A stretch of DNA of 32,897 bases, taken from Streptomyces spinoverrucosus. Lineage in GTDB: Bacteria > Actinomycetota > Actinomycetes > Streptomycetales > Streptomycetaceae. A program made the translations under genes and the position numbers. Below are positions 1 through 8,126 of the stretch, in pieces. The stretch lies in NCBI RefSeq assembly GCF_006539505.1, contig NZ_BJND01000034.1:1-32897 (forward strand), in the 5' to 3' direction. Under the pieces are notes generated by a model. The model saw only the letters and a list, made by a program, of their open reading frames with translations, searched no databases and was not told the origin of the DNA. Position 1 is the first letter of the stretch. Each line of letters starts with the position of its first letter.

Positions 1-9
1 TACCTTTTG

Positions 10-53
10 AGCTCCGGCTCTTGGGCACATGGCCCAGGGGCCGGAGCTTTTTT
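10..53 (+). terminator. Rho-independent terminator of the gene left of the window
   Basis: A long, nearly uninterrupted stem pairs bases 10-26 with 32-48 around the loop 27-31, and a T run follows at 48-53. This is a textbook intrinsic terminator reading rightward, so it should end a transcript entering from outside the window. The ATG at 29 lies inside the hairpin and is not a credible start for the next gene. Confidence 0.85.
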
Positions 54-109
54 GCGTTGAGGTAAGGTCAGGGGGCACCATTGGCTCGTTTTCGACAGGA
101 GGCCCCCGG

Positions 110-718
110 TTGGAGGTCCAGGAGACCCGCGTTCAGACGGACCGGGTCCTCACCATCCCGAACATCCTCAGCATGGCTCGGCTCGTCGGCGTACCCCTCT
201 TCCTGTGGTTGATCCTCAGGCCCGAGTTCGGGGGACCGAAGAGTGACGGCTGGGCGCTGCTCGTGCTGGCTCTGAGCGGGATCAGTGACTACCTGGACGG
301 CAAACTCGCGCGGCGCTGGAACCAGATCAGCAGCCTCGGCCGGCTCCTTGATCCCGCCGCGGACCGGCTCTACATCCTCTCGACCCTGGTCGGGCTCACC
401 TGGCGTGAGATTCTGCCCCTATGGTTGACCGCTGTACTGCTGGCGCGAGAACTGGTTCTGCTGGTGATGGTGGGCATCCTCAGGCGCCACGGCTATCCGC
501 CGCCGCAGGTGAACTTCCTCGGCAAGGCCGCCACCTTCAACCTGATGTACGCGTTCCCGCTGCTGTTGCTCAGTGACGGAAGCGGATGGATCTCGTCACT
601 CGCTGCTATTTTCGGATGGGCGTTCGCCGGATGGGGTACAACCCTCTATTGGTGGGCAGGAGTCCTCTACGTGGTACAAGTCCGCCGTCTGGTTCGGGCG
701 GACACCATGGCCGATTGA
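110..718 (+). CDS. CDP-alcohol phosphatidyltransferase, probable eukaryotic-type cardiolipin synthase
   Basis: A 202-residue integral membrane enzyme that joins a CDP-activated lipid to an alcohol acceptor. The family signature D-x2-D-G-x2-A-R-x8-G-x3-D-x3-D is complete: D60, D63, G64, A67, R68, G77, D81, D85. Several hydrophobic segments surround it. I chose the TTG at 110 because AGGAGG (97-102) lies 7 nt upstream; the in-frame ATG at 29 falls inside a terminator. The syntenic Streptomyces coelicolor gene (SCO1389, as I recall) encodes a eukaryote-like cardiolipin synthase, and the mycobacterial syntenic gene is called pgsA3. Phosphatidylglycerophosphate synthase is therefore the alternative, and the acceptor cannot be decided from sequence alone. 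The manC-like gene follows after 114 nt. Confidence 0.9.
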   Translation: MEVQETRVQTDRVLTIPNILSMARLVGVPLFLWLILRPEFGGPKSDGWALLVLALSGISDYLDGKLARRWNQISSLGRLLDPAADRLYILSTLVGLTWREILPLWLTAVLLARELVLLVMVGILRRHGYPPPQVNFLGKAATFNLMYAFPLLLLSDGSGWISSLAAIFGWAFAGWGTTLYWWAGVLYVVQVRRLVRADTMAD

Positions 719-832
719 GCTCGCCGATTGTGCTTCCGTAGCGGTGCGATGGCCCGCGAGGGAAAAGTGCGGGACAATTCGGACGGGTGAAGTCGGCTAG
801 ACCGTCGTCTCTTCGAGGAGGACGCTTCCGAC

Positions 833-3328
833 ATGAAGGCCGTCGTGATGGCCGGTGGCGAAGGCACACGCCTTCGCCCCATGACCTCAAGCATGCCCAA
901 GCCGCTCCTGCCGGTGGCCAACCGGCCGATCATGGAGCACGTTCTGCGGCTGCTCAAAAGGCATGGGCTCAACGAGACCGTCGTAACTGTCCAGTTCCTT
1001 GCCTCGCTGGTCAAGAACTACTTCGGTGACGGCGAAGAGCTCGGAATGGAGCTCACCTATGCCAACGAGGAGAAGCCACTCGGTACCGCCGGCAGTGTCA
1101 AGAACGCTGAGGAGGCGTTGAAGGACGACACGTTCCTGGTCATCTCCGGTGATGCCCTGACCGACTTCGACCTCACCGAACTGATCAACTTCCACAAGGA
1201 AAAGGGCGCGCTGGTCACGGTCTGTCTGACCCGTGTCCCGAACCCCTTGGAATTCGGCATCACGATCGTCGACGAAGAGGGCAAGGTCGAGCGGTTCCTG
1301 GAGAAGCCGACCTGGGGCCAGGTCTTCTCGGACACCGTGAACACCGGTATCTACGTCATGGAGCCCGAGGTCTTCGACTATGTCGAGGCCGATGTGCCCG
1401 TCGACTGGTCCGGCGATGTCTTCCCGCAGCTTATGAAGGAGGGCAAGCTGGTCTACGGCTATGTCGCCGAGGGCTACTGGGAGGACGTCGGCACGCACGA
1501 GAGCTATGTGAAGGCGCAGGCCGATGTCCTGGAGGGCAAGGTCGACGTCGAGATCGACGGCTTCGAGATCTCCCCGGGCGTGTGGGTGGCCGAGGGAGCG
1601 GAAGTGCATCCCGATGCGGTGCTTCGAGGGCCGCTCTATATCGGCGACTACGCGAAGGTCGAGGCCGGAGCGGAAATCCGTGAGCACACCGTCGTCGGCT
1701 CCAACGTCGTCGTCAAGAGCGGGGCCTTCCTGCACAAGGCCGTTGTGCACGACAACGTGTATGTCGGGCAGCACAGCAATCTGCGGGGCTGTGTCGTCGG
1801 GAAGAACACCGACATCATGCGTGCGGCCCGGATCGAGGACGGCGCGGTCATCGGGGATGAGTGCCTGATCGGTGAAGAATCGATCGTTCAGGGCAATGTG
1901 CGGGTCTACCCGTTCAAGACCATCGAGGCCGGTGCCTTCGTCAACACCTCGGTCATATGGGAATCGCGGGGGCAGGCCCACCTCTTCGGCGCCCGTGGGG
2001 TTTCCGGAATCCTGAACGTCGAGATCACGCCGGAGCTGGCCGTGCGGCTGGCCGGCGCCTACGCGACGACCTTGAAGAAGGGCTCCACCGTCACGACGGC
2101 CCGTGACCACTCCCGTGGTGCCCGTGCGCTGAAGCGGGCGGTGATCTCCGCGCTGCAGGCCAGCGCCATCGACGTACGCGATCTGGAAAACGTACCGCTG
2201 CCGGTAGCGCGGCAGCAGACCGCTAGGGGCAGTGCCGGCGGGATCATGATCCGGACCACGCCCGGGGTGCCGGATTCCGTGGACATCATGTTCTTCGACG
2301 GGCAGGGTGCCGATCTTTCGCAGGCGAGTCAGCGGAAGTTGGACCGGGTGTTCGCGCGTCAGGAGTACCGGCGGGCGTTCCCGGGTGAGATCGGGGATCT
2401 GCATTTCCCGGCCAGCGTTTTCGACTCGTACACCGGGTCCCTGTTGCGGAATGTCGACACCACGGGGATCGCCGAGTCGGGGCTGAAGGTCGTCGTCGAC
2501 GCGTCGAACGGAAGCGCGGGGCTGGTGTTGCCCAGTCTGCTCGGGAAGCTGGGTGTGGATTCGCTGACGATCAATCCCGGTCTGGACGAGTCCAGGCCGA
2601 CGGAGTCGGCGGATGCCCGGCGGTCGGGGCTGGTGCGGCTGGGAGAGATCGTGGCGTCCGCGCGGGCCGCGTTCGGTGTGCGGTTCGATCCCGTTGGCGA
2701 GCGGCTTTCGCTGGTCGACGAGAAGGGGCGGATCGTCGAGGACGACCGGGCGCTGCTCGTGATGCTCGACCTGGTCGCCGCGGAGCGTCGCAGCGGGCGG
2801 GTCGCGCTGCCGGTGACCACGACGAGGATCGCCGAGCAGGTCGCGGCGTACCACGGCACCCAGGTCGAGTGGACCACCACCTCGCCCGACGATCTGACCC
2901 GGGTCGGCCACGACGAGTCGACGATCTTCGGTGGTGACGGCAAGGGCGGCTTCATCGTCCCGGAGTTCAGCAGTGTCTTCGACGGTACGGCGGCTTTCGT
3001 GCGGTTGATCGGGCTGGTGGCGCGGACGCAGCTCACGCTGAGCCAGATCGACGCGCGTATTCCGCGGGCGCACGTCCTCAAGCGGGATCTGGCGACTCCT
3101 TGGGCCGTCAAGGGACTGGTGATGCGGCGGGTCGTCGAGGCGGCCGGAGATCGCGACGTGGACACCACGGACGGGGTGCGCGTGGTCGAGGCCGACGGGC
3201 GCTGGGTGATGGTGCTGCCCGACCCGGCCGAGGCGGTCACCCACCTGTGGGCGGAGGGGCCGGACGACGCATCCGCGCAGGCCCTGCTCGACGAGTGGTC
3301 GGCGGTCGTGGACAGCGCCGGCCGGTAA
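833..3328 (+). CDS. Mannose-1-phosphate guanylyltransferase fused to a degenerate phosphomannomutase-like domain
   Basis: An 831-residue two-part protein. Residues 1 to about 235 are a nucleotidyltransferase with the GEGTRLRPMT signature near the N-terminus and the family's G-D-x-hydrophobic and EKP elements, predicted to make GDP-mannose (or another NDP-sugar) for glycan synthesis. Residues about 245-385 are a left-handed beta-helix of hexapeptide repeats. Residues about 400-831 resemble an alpha-D-phosphohexomutase but lack its key residues. The phosphoserine loop TASHNP is replaced by R474-T-T-P-G-V479. The metal loop DGDGDR reads D619-P-V-G-E-R624. The sugar loop GExSGH reads GDGKGG. The C-terminal half is thus probably not a working mutase and may be regulatory or structural. 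Start ATG with GAGGAGG at 815-821. The nucleotide and sugar specificity is inferred from the family. Confidence 0.9.
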   Translation: MKAVVMAGGEGTRLRPMTSSMPKPLLPVANRPIMEHVLRLLKRHGLNETVVTVQFLASLVKNYFGDGEELGMELTYANEEKPLGTAGSVKNAEEALKDDTFLVISGDALTDFDLTELINFHKEKGALVTVCLTRVPNPLEFGITIVDEEGKVERFLEKPTWGQVFSDTVNTGIYVMEPEVFDYVEADVPVDWSGDVFPQLMKEGKLVYGYVAEGYWEDVGTHESYVKAQADVLEGKVDVEIDGFEISPGVWVAEGAEVHPDAVLRGPLYIGDYAKVEAGAEIREHTVVGSNVVVKSGAFLHKAVVHDNVYVGQHSNLRGCVVGKNTDIMRAARIEDGAVIGDECLIGEESIVQGNVRVYPFKTIEAGAFVNTSVIWESRGQAHLFGARGVSGILNVEITPELAVRLAGAYATTLKKGSTVTTARDHSRGARALKRAVISALQASAIDVRDLENVPLPVARQQTARGSAGGIMIRTTPGVPDSVDIMFFDGQGADLSQASQRKLDRVFARQEYRRAFPGEIGDLHFPASVFDSYTGSLLRNVDTTGIAESGLKVVVDASNGSAGLVLPSLLGKLGVDSLTINPGLDESRPTESADARRSGLVRLGEIVASARAAFGVRFDPVGERLSLVDEKGRIVEDDRALLVMLDLVAAERRSGRVALPVTTTRIAEQVAAYHGTQVEWTTTSPDDLTRVGHDESTIFGGDGKGGFIVPEFSSVFDGTAAFVRLIGLVARTQLTLSQIDARIPRAHVLKRDLATPWAVKGLVMRRVVEAAGDRDVDTTDGVRVVEADGRWVMVLPDPAEAVTHLWAEGPDDASAQALLDEWSAVVDSAGR

Positions 3329-3345
3329 AGCAGCTGCACGCGCGC

Positions 3346-3383
3346 GTGCCGGACAAGTGTCCCCAAGGGGGCCTGTCCGGCAC
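3346..3383 (+). terminator. Strong stem-loop after the guanylyltransferase gene
   Basis: Perfect 10-bp arms, GTGCCGGACA (3346-3355) and TGTCCGGCAC (3374-3383), enclose a second small CCCC-AA-GGGG hairpin. There is no T run. It sits 18 nt after the stop codon, so it may end or attenuate transcription, or stabilise the 3' end of the mRNA, before the DUF881 operon. Confidence 0.5.
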
Positions 3384-3434
3384 GCCGGTGGGGCCATTCG
3401 GAGGTAGCGGGCGCGACGTGCGACGATGTGCGGC

Positions 3435-4352
3435 ATGCCGCAGCAGCCCCCCGTTCGGAGCACTCCTCCGCGCCCCTCGCGCCCGGACGCGTCCATGTCG
3501 CTGCTCACCAACGTCATGGATCACAGCCTCGACGACGGCTATGCCGAGGCGGCGGCCCGTAAGAAGGCCGCGGGCGCCGGGGGCCTGCCCAAGACCCTCA
3601 GGGCGAAGCTCGGTCTCGCCGCAGGCCTGGTGCTCGCGGCTCTGGTCGTGACCGTCGGCGCGGCACAGGCGCGCGTGGCGGCGCCGGTCGTCGCCAAGGA
3701 GCGCGAGGAGCTCATCGACCGGATCGACCGGGAGACCGCGGCGGCGGACGAGCTGGAGAGCACCATCGACAAGCTGCGGGACGATGTGAGTGCCCGGCAG
3801 CGGGAGGCGCTCAAGCAGAGTGGCGGCGGTGACCAGGCCGAACTGGTCGGCATCCTGTCCGGTGCCTCGGAAGTGCACGGGCCCGGTGTGAAGTTGGTCG
3901 TGAACGACGCCGAGGAGGCCGCCGCCGGCGGGGACAGCGACCCGCGTGGGACGAGTGGCTTCTCCGACACGGGGCGGGTACGCGACCGGGACATGCAGCG
4001 CGTGGTGAACGGGCTGTGGGAGTCGGGCGCCGAGGCCGTCTCCATCAACGGGCAGCGGCTGACGGCGTTGTCCGCGATCAGGGCCGCGGGCGACGCGATA
4101 CTGGTCGACAACAGGCCGCTGGTGCCGCCGTACACCGTGCTCGCGGTGGGGGACGGCGATGCGTTGAGCTCGAAGTTCCAGAACAGCGCGGACGGGCTGT
4201 ATCTGCATGCCCTGCAGGAGAACTTCGGCATCCGGACGAGCATCTCCGTGGAGGGGGACCTCCGGTTGCCGGCCGCGCCCAGTGTGATCGTTCGCACAGC
4301 ACAGCCGATAACCGAGTCAGCACAGCAGAGAACTGAGAAAGGCACATCGTGA
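3435..4352 (+). CDS. DUF881 family membrane-anchored protein (first copy)
   Basis: About 305 residues. A basic, proline-rich N-terminus is followed by a single membrane helix (around residues 55-80), a charged coiled-coil stretch and an extracytoplasmic DUF881 domain with the family-typical GPGVKLVVND-like strand and an SINGQRLTALSAIR-like segment. The function is not firmly known. Related genes sit beside cell-division genes in Bacillus (ylxW/ylxX), which suggests an envelope or divisome role. In-frame ATGs exist at 3426, 3435 and 3495. I prefer 3435: no Shine-Dalgarno precedes any of them, but a GACGAT hexamer (3422-3427) lies 7 nt upstream, as expected for a leaderless mRNA. The stop overlaps the next start (GTGA), indicating translational coupling. 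It is the orthologue by position of Rv1823. Confidence 0.85.
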   Translation: MPQQPPVRSTPPRPSRPDASMSLLTNVMDHSLDDGYAEAAARKKAAGAGGLPKTLRAKLGLAAGLVLAALVVTVGAAQARVAAPVVAKEREELIDRIDRETAAADELESTIDKLRDDVSARQREALKQSGGGDQAELVGILSGASEVHGPGVKLVVNDAEEAAAGGDSDPRGTSGFSDTGRVRDRDMQRVVNGLWESGAEAVSINGQRLTALSAIRAAGDAILVDNRPLVPPYTVLAVGDGDALSSKFQNSADGLYLHALQENFGIRTSISVEGDLRLPAAPSVIVRTAQPITESAQQRTEKGTS

Positions 4353-4681
4353 TCGCCGTACTGGGCCTCGTCGTGGGAGTCGTGGCCGGCCTGTTGGTCC
4401 GGCCCGAGGTTCCGGCGGTTGTCGAGCCTTATCTGCCGATCGCCGTGGTGGCGGCCCTCGATGCCGTCTTCGGAGGATTGCGGGCCATGCTCGACGGCAT
4501 CTTCGACGACAAGGTCTTCGTGGTGTCGTTCCTGTCGAACGTGGTCGTCGCCGCGCTGATCGTGTTCCTGGGCGACGAATTGGGCGTCGGTGCCCAGCTG
4601 TCCACCGGTGTCGTGGTCGTCCTCGGCATCCGGATCTTCTCCAATGCCGCGGCCATCCGCCGGCACGTGTTCCGGGCGTGA
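4349..4681 (+). CDS. sbp: Small basic protein Sbp (DUF1290)
   Basis: A 110-residue membrane protein with three to four hydrophobic segments: an N-terminal glycine/valine-rich helix, a central segment after the conserved PYLPI...ALDAVFGGLRA region, and a C-terminal hydrophobic run ending in a basic tail. This matches the small-basic-protein family found next to DUF881 genes. Its biochemical role is unknown. The GTG start overlaps the upstream stop by 4 nt, so the three genes of this cluster are probably translated together. Position matches Rv1824. Confidence 0.88.
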   Translation: MIAVLGLVVGVVAGLLVRPEVPAVVEPYLPIAVVAALDAVFGGLRAMLDGIFDDKVFVVSFLSNVVVAALIVFLGDELGVGAQLSTGVVVVLGIRIFSNAAAIRRHVFRA

Positions 4682-4686
4682 GGCCG

Positions 4687-5544
4687 ATGAGCGACCAGGA
4701 CCAGAAGACGGACGCGAACCCGCTGCGCAAGGAACTGCCCGAAGAGGTGCAGGCCGAAGCCACGCCGACCGAGGGAACCGCGGAGCGCGTGCACAGCGCC
4801 GAGGAGGAGGCCCAGCCGGAGGTCACCGGGCGGCAGCGGCTCGTGAACGGGCTGTGGCCGCCGCGGGTCACCCGGGCCCAACTCATCGTCGCTCTACTGC
4901 TGTTCGGGCTCGGCTTTGGCCTCGCCGTGCAGGTCGCGTCGAACAGTGATGGCGACAGTGCCCTGCGGGGCGCCCGGCAGGAGGATCTTGTGCGGATCCT
5001 CGATGAACTGGACGACCGTACTCAGCGTCTTGAGGACGAGAAGCAGGGTCTCGAAAAGCAGCGGGACGAACTGGAGAACAGCTCGAACCAGGCCGAGGAG
5101 GCCCGGCGGCAGACGATCGAGAAGGAACGGCAACTCGGCGTGCTGGCGGGCACGGTGGCGGCACAGGGGCCCGGCATCACGATGACCATCGACGACACGA
5201 AGGGGACGGTCGAGGCGGACATGTTGCTCGACGCGATCCAGGAGCTGCGCGCGGCCGGCGCGGAGGCGATCCAGGTGAACGGCGTGCGGGTTGTCGCGAG
5301 TACCTACCTGACGGACTCCGGGCAAAGTGTGAGCGTCGACGGGAACAAGATCAACGCTCCCTATCGTTTCAAGGTCATCGGCAAGCCGCAGGACCTCGAA
5401 CCGGCGCTCAACATCCCAGGAGGCGTGGTGCAGACGCTTGAGAAGGAGCAGGCCGGCGTGACCCTTGAGCGATCGGACAAGATCGTCGTGGACGCCTTGC
5501 GAGCGGCGAAGCGACCTGACTACGCTCGGTCGTCCTCCCAGTGA
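4687..5544 (+). CDS. DUF881 family membrane-anchored protein (second copy)
   Basis: About 285 residues: an acidic N-terminal tail, one membrane helix near residues 58-80, then a long charged coiled coil (DELDDRTQRLEDEKQGLEKQ) and a C-terminal DUF881 domain with VAAQGPGITMTIDD and AEAIQVNGVRVVASTYL. The layout matches the first copy, so both probably anchor extracytoplasmic coiled-coil proteins in one complex with Sbp. A GTG at 4678 overlapping the sbp stop is an alternative start; the ATG at 4687 has a close GAGG. The gene is syntenic with Rv1825. In mycobacteria gcvH follows; here only a 190-nt gap does. Confidence 0.85.
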   Translation: MSDQDQKTDANPLRKELPEEVQAEATPTEGTAERVHSAEEEAQPEVTGRQRLVNGLWPPRVTRAQLIVALLLFGLGFGLAVQVASNSDGDSALRGARQEDLVRILDELDDRTQRLEDEKQGLEKQRDELENSSNQAEEARRQTIEKERQLGVLAGTVAAQGPGITMTIDDTKGTVEADMLLDAIQELRAAGAEAIQVNGVRVVASTYLTDSGQSVSVDGNKINAPYRFKVIGKPQDLEPALNIPGGVVQTLEKEQAGVTLERSDKIVVDALRAAKRPDYARSSSQ

Positions 5545-5621
5545 ACCGGGGGTGCATGGGGGACGTCCGGGGAGGGCATGAGGTTGCGGGGGGTCGACGC
5601 ACCGAATGGGTGGTGCGTGGT

Positions 5622-5648
5622 GGAAACTGTCTGGTGGTTACGGACGTT
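5622..5648 (+). promoter_or_regulatory. Candidate ECF-sigma-type promoter for the FHA gene
   Basis: GGAAAC (5622-5627) is followed after 17 nt by CGTT (5645-5648), the AAC...CGT layout of Streptomyces extracytoplasmic-function sigma promoters (SigE- or SigR-like). It lies about 90 nt upstream of the FHA gene start. No sigma-70-type -35/-10 pair stood out in this gap. Prediction from two short motifs only. Confidence 0.35.
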
Positions 5649-5734
5649 GTGAGGATGTCCGGGTCGGCCAGAGTGTGCAGTCAGGGTTCGTCCTGCCCCA
5701 CGGGCGGGTCTGTTTCGGTCAAGGGGAATCGCCC

Positions 5735-6565
5735 GTGAAGTTGTTTGCGAAGTTGTTCGGCAAGAGCGCGCGAGAAGGCAGCGGCAACGCGACCGCTCGC
5801 CATCGCGCACAGCCTGACGCGGAGGGCCAGCGCCCGCTGTTCCGGGACCAGGTCGCTGGTCCGGGCGGTGACATTTCCGGTGGTCAGGGCGCGCCGTCGG
5901 TTGACCCTGCCCAGGCCGGCGGCATAGGTTTCGGGCAACCGTCAACCTCAAGTACGGGTGGAGGGTTCCCCGCCGACCCGTACGCGTCCCACGCCCCTGC
6001 GGGGCAGCCGCGGCAGGAGGATCCATCCATGTCGGCCCTGGTCTGTACGAGGTGCGGTAACCGCAACGCGGAAAGCAGCCGTTTCTGTTCCAACTGCGGT
6101 GCGCCGCTGCGGGCGGGGGTGGCGGCCGAGCGTCCGTCGGAGACGACCTCCACGATCTCCATCAGTGGCCTTGAGGCGTACGACGCCGAGGCCACCGGGC
6201 AGACGCCGCTGCCGATGCTGACTCCCGAGGCCCAGGCCGCGGTGGACGCGCTGCCGCTGGGATCCGCGCTGCTGGTGGTGCGCCGGGGGCCGAACTCGGG
6301 CAGCCGTTTCCTGCTGGACAGCGACCTGACCACGGCCGGGCGTCATCCGCAGAGCGACATCTTCCTGGACGACGTGACGGTCTCGCGCCGCCATGTGGAG
6401 TTCCGGCGCAGCCCGGACGGGTCGTTCACAGTGGCCGACGTGGGCAGCCTGAACGGCACGTACGTCAACCGCGAGCGGATCGACCAGGTCGCTCTGTCCA
6501 ACGGTGACGAGGTGCAGATCGGCAAGTACCGGCTGGTCTTCTACGCGAGCCGGCAGGGCATCTGA
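5735..6565 (+). CDS. GarA/OdhI-like FHA domain protein with zinc ribbon
   Basis: A 276-residue cytoplasmic signalling protein. A low-complexity N-terminus of about 95 residues precedes a four-cysteine zinc ribbon (C104, C107, C118, C121), an ETTS motif (136-139), and a C-terminal FHA domain (about 178-272) with GRHPQSDIFLDD, SRRH (217-220) and the LNGTYVN loop. In GarA and OdhI the ETTS threonines are phosphorylated by Ser/Thr kinases and then bind the protein's own FHA domain, switching its inhibition of 2-oxoglutarate and glutamate enzymes. The same switch is inferred here. GTG start at 5735 with AAGGGGA at 5721-5727. The ATG at 6029 would lose the N-terminal extension. Syntenic with garA (Rv1827). 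Confidence 0.88.
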   Translation: MKLFAKLFGKSAREGSGNATARHRAQPDAEGQRPLFRDQVAGPGGDISGGQGAPSVDPAQAGGIGFGQPSTSSTGGGFPADPYASHAPAGQPRQEDPSMSALVCTRCGNRNAESSRFCSNCGAPLRAGVAAERPSETTSTISISGLEAYDAEATGQTPLPMLTPEAQAAVDALPLGSALLVVRRGPNSGSRFLLDSDLTTAGRHPQSDIFLDDVTVSRRHVEFRRSPDGSFTVADVGSLNGTYVNRERIDQVALSNGDEVQIGKYRLVFYASRQGI

Positions 6566-6569
6566 CCCT

Positions 6570-6590
6570 CCTCCGGAATCAGTCCGGAGG
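6570..6590 (+). other. Intercistronic stem-loop between the FHA and MerR genes
   Basis: A perfect 8-bp stem (CCTCCGGA with TCCGGAGG) around a 5-nt loop fills half of the 43-nt gap. It has no T run and leaves the downstream ribosome-binding region (around 6597-6605) outside the stem. It may stabilise the mRNA or attenuate read-through. Confidence 0.45.
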
Positions 6591-6608
6591 GACTCCGAGG
6601 GAAGGTCC

Positions 6609-7352
6609 ATGCGTCACACACCGAGCGGCGGTGCCGGGTACGGTGCCGCCGCCGCGGGCAGCGGGCTGATGAGTATCGGCACGGTGTTGAACGTGCTGCG
6701 TGAGGAGTTTCCCGAGGTCACGATCTCCAAGATCCGTTTCTTGGAGTCGGAGGGGCTGATCGAGCCGCAGCGGACGCCTTCCGGGTATCGCAAGTTCAGC
6801 GCGGATGACGTCGAGCGGCTCGGGCATGTGCTGCGGATGCAGCGTGACCACTATCTGCCGCTCAAGGTGATCCGTGAGCACCTTGAGGCGATGGAGCGCG
6901 GGGAGCAGGTGCGGCTGCCGACGCTGGGCCGACAGCGTGACGGTGAGGCCGTGCCTGCCGTCGAGGCCTCCGACGGGCCGACGGCGGCGCGGATCGGGCG
7001 TGCCGAGTTGCTGGCGGCGGCCGGAATCGGTGAGCAGGAACTCGTCGAGTGGGAGTCGTATGGGCTGGTCACACCCGTGGCGGACGGGGTGTACGACGCG
7101 GAGGCGGTCACCGTGGCGGCGCTCGTCGTCGAGCTGGGGCGGTTCGGGATCGAGCCACGGCACCTGAGGGCGATGAAGGCTGCGGCTGATCGTGAGGCGG
7201 GGCTCGTGGACCAGGTGGTGGCACCTCTGAAACGGCACCGGAATCCGCAGACGAGGGCGCATGCGGAGGCGCGGACGAAGGAGCTGGCCGGGCTCACGGT
7301 GAAGCTGCATGCGGCGTTGGTGCAGAGTGCCCTTGGCGTGCGGTTGCCCTGA
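6609..7352 (+). CDS. MerR-family regulator, Rv1828-like
   Basis: A 247-residue DNA-binding protein. The winged helix-turn-helix (about residues 22-95) contains the MSIGTVLNVLREEFPEV and SKIRFLESEGLIEPQR stretches typical of the actinobacterial Rv1828 group. A second HTH-like segment follows (IGRAELLAAAGIGEQELVEW...YGLVTPVADGVYD), then a helical C-terminus. No metal-binding cysteines are present, so it is not a classical metal-sensing MerR. The ATG at 6609 is preceded by a purine-rich GAGGGAAGG. It is probably cotranscribed with the FHA gene. The effector and targets are unknown. Confidence 0.88.
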   Translation: MRHTPSGGAGYGAAAAGSGLMSIGTVLNVLREEFPEVTISKIRFLESEGLIEPQRTPSGYRKFSADDVERLGHVLRMQRDHYLPLKVIREHLEAMERGEQVRLPTLGRQRDGEAVPAVEASDGPTAARIGRAELLAAAGIGEQELVEWESYGLVTPVADGVYDAEAVTVAALVVELGRFGIEPRHLRAMKAAADREAGLVDQVVAPLKRHRNPQTRAHAEARTKELAGLTVKLHAALVQSALGVRLP

Positions 7353-7640
7353 GCGGGGGTGCATGTACCTGGGGCTGAGGGGAGCGGGCGTGAGGCTGAC
7401 CCGATCTGCGGCTGGGGAGGGCTTCAGGTGGACCTGAGAGACGGTGCGCGCCTCTGGGGGCCTGCGGAGCTCCGAACCGGCTGGTGGCGGCTGGGTGCGT
7501 GTCTGAGCAGGGCTGTCGGGGTTCATGAGCGGCTGCGGTCCGTTGCGGCGGGGGCAAGGGGCACCGCGGGTTGGGGGCCTGCGGCGGCCGGATCCCGTGG
7601 TCGATCGTGGCCCGACTACCCAAACGTCCCGGGCACGGCC
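7353..7640. other. Non-coding gap, nothing recognised
   Basis: The 300 nt between the MerR gene and the bifunctional-nuclease gene show no convincing ORF, terminator with a T run, or RNA motif. The only recognisable element is the TAGGGT hexamer at its right end, annotated separately. Confidence 0.5.
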
Positions 7641-7646
7641 TAGGGT
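7641..7646 (+). promoter_or_regulatory. Candidate -10 element of a leaderless transcript
   Basis: TAGGGT ends 6 nt before the GTG at 7653, and there is no Shine-Dalgarno sequence. Initiation 7 nt after a -10 box would start the mRNA at the start codon. No good -35 was seen. Confidence 0.45.
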
Positions 7647-7652
7647 TGCTGT

Positions 7653-8126
7653 GTGAACGAGCTCGATGTCGTAGGTGTCCGGGTCGAAATGCCCTCCAAC
7701 CAACCGATCGTGCTCCTGCGTGAAGTGGGAGGCGACCGTTACCTCCCCATCTGGATCGGGCCGGGGGAGGCGACGGCGATCGCCTTCGCCCAGCAGGGCA
7801 TGGCCCCCGCGCGACCGCTGACCCACGACCTGTTCAAGGACGTGCTGGAAGCCGTTGGCCAGGAGCTCACCGAAGTACGCATCACGGACCTGCGTGAAGG
7901 CGTCTTCTACGCCGAGCTGGTCTTCGCCAGCGGCGTCGAGGTGAGCGCCCGTCCGTCCGATGCCATAGCGCTTGCCCTGCGCACCGGCACGCCGATCTAC
8001 GGCAGTGACGGGGTGCTCGACGACGCCGGTATCGCGATCCCCGACGAGCAGGAGGACGAGGTGGAGAAGTTCCGGGAGTTCCTCGACCAGATCTCCCCCG
8101 AGGACTTCGGCACCAGCAGCCAGTGA
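7653..8126 (+). CDS. Bifunctional nuclease family protein (DUF151/BFN)
   Basis: A 157-residue cytoplasmic protein. The BFN domain spans most of it: MNELDVVGVRVE at the N-terminus, LPIWIGPGEATAIAF, RPLTHDLFKDVLEA, and the characteristic RPSDAIALALRTGTPIY block. The acidic C-terminus (DEQEDEVEKFREFLDQ) is common in actinobacterial members. Plant and archaeal relatives have reported RNase/DNase activity; the bacterial role is poorly defined. The GTG at 7653 is favoured because the upstream TAGGGT suggests a leaderless mRNA and homologues start at this point. It lies between two MerR regulators, as in Rv1828-Rv1830. Confidence 0.88.
   Translation: MNELDVVGVRVEMPSNQPIVLLREVGGDRYLPIWIGPGEATAIAFAQQGMAPARPLTHDLFKDVLEAVGQELTEVRITDLREGVFYAELVFASGVEVSARPSDAIALALRTGTPIYGSDGVLDDAGIAIPDEQEDEVEKFREFLDQISPEDFGTSSQ

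Noticed and set aside
29..109. ATG at 29 as start of the cardiolipin synthase-like gene
   Set aside because: It lies inside a terminator hairpin; the TTG at 110 has an ideal AGGAGG.
887..3517. 876-codon open frame antisense to the guanylyltransferase gene
   Set aside because: It mirrors the high-GC codon pattern of the real gene, has no ribosome-binding site and shows no family motif. Similar antisense frames opposite kdpA (27996-29996), kdpB/kdpC (30683-32869), the APC permease (18908-21064) and kimA (25859-27691) were rejected for the same reason.
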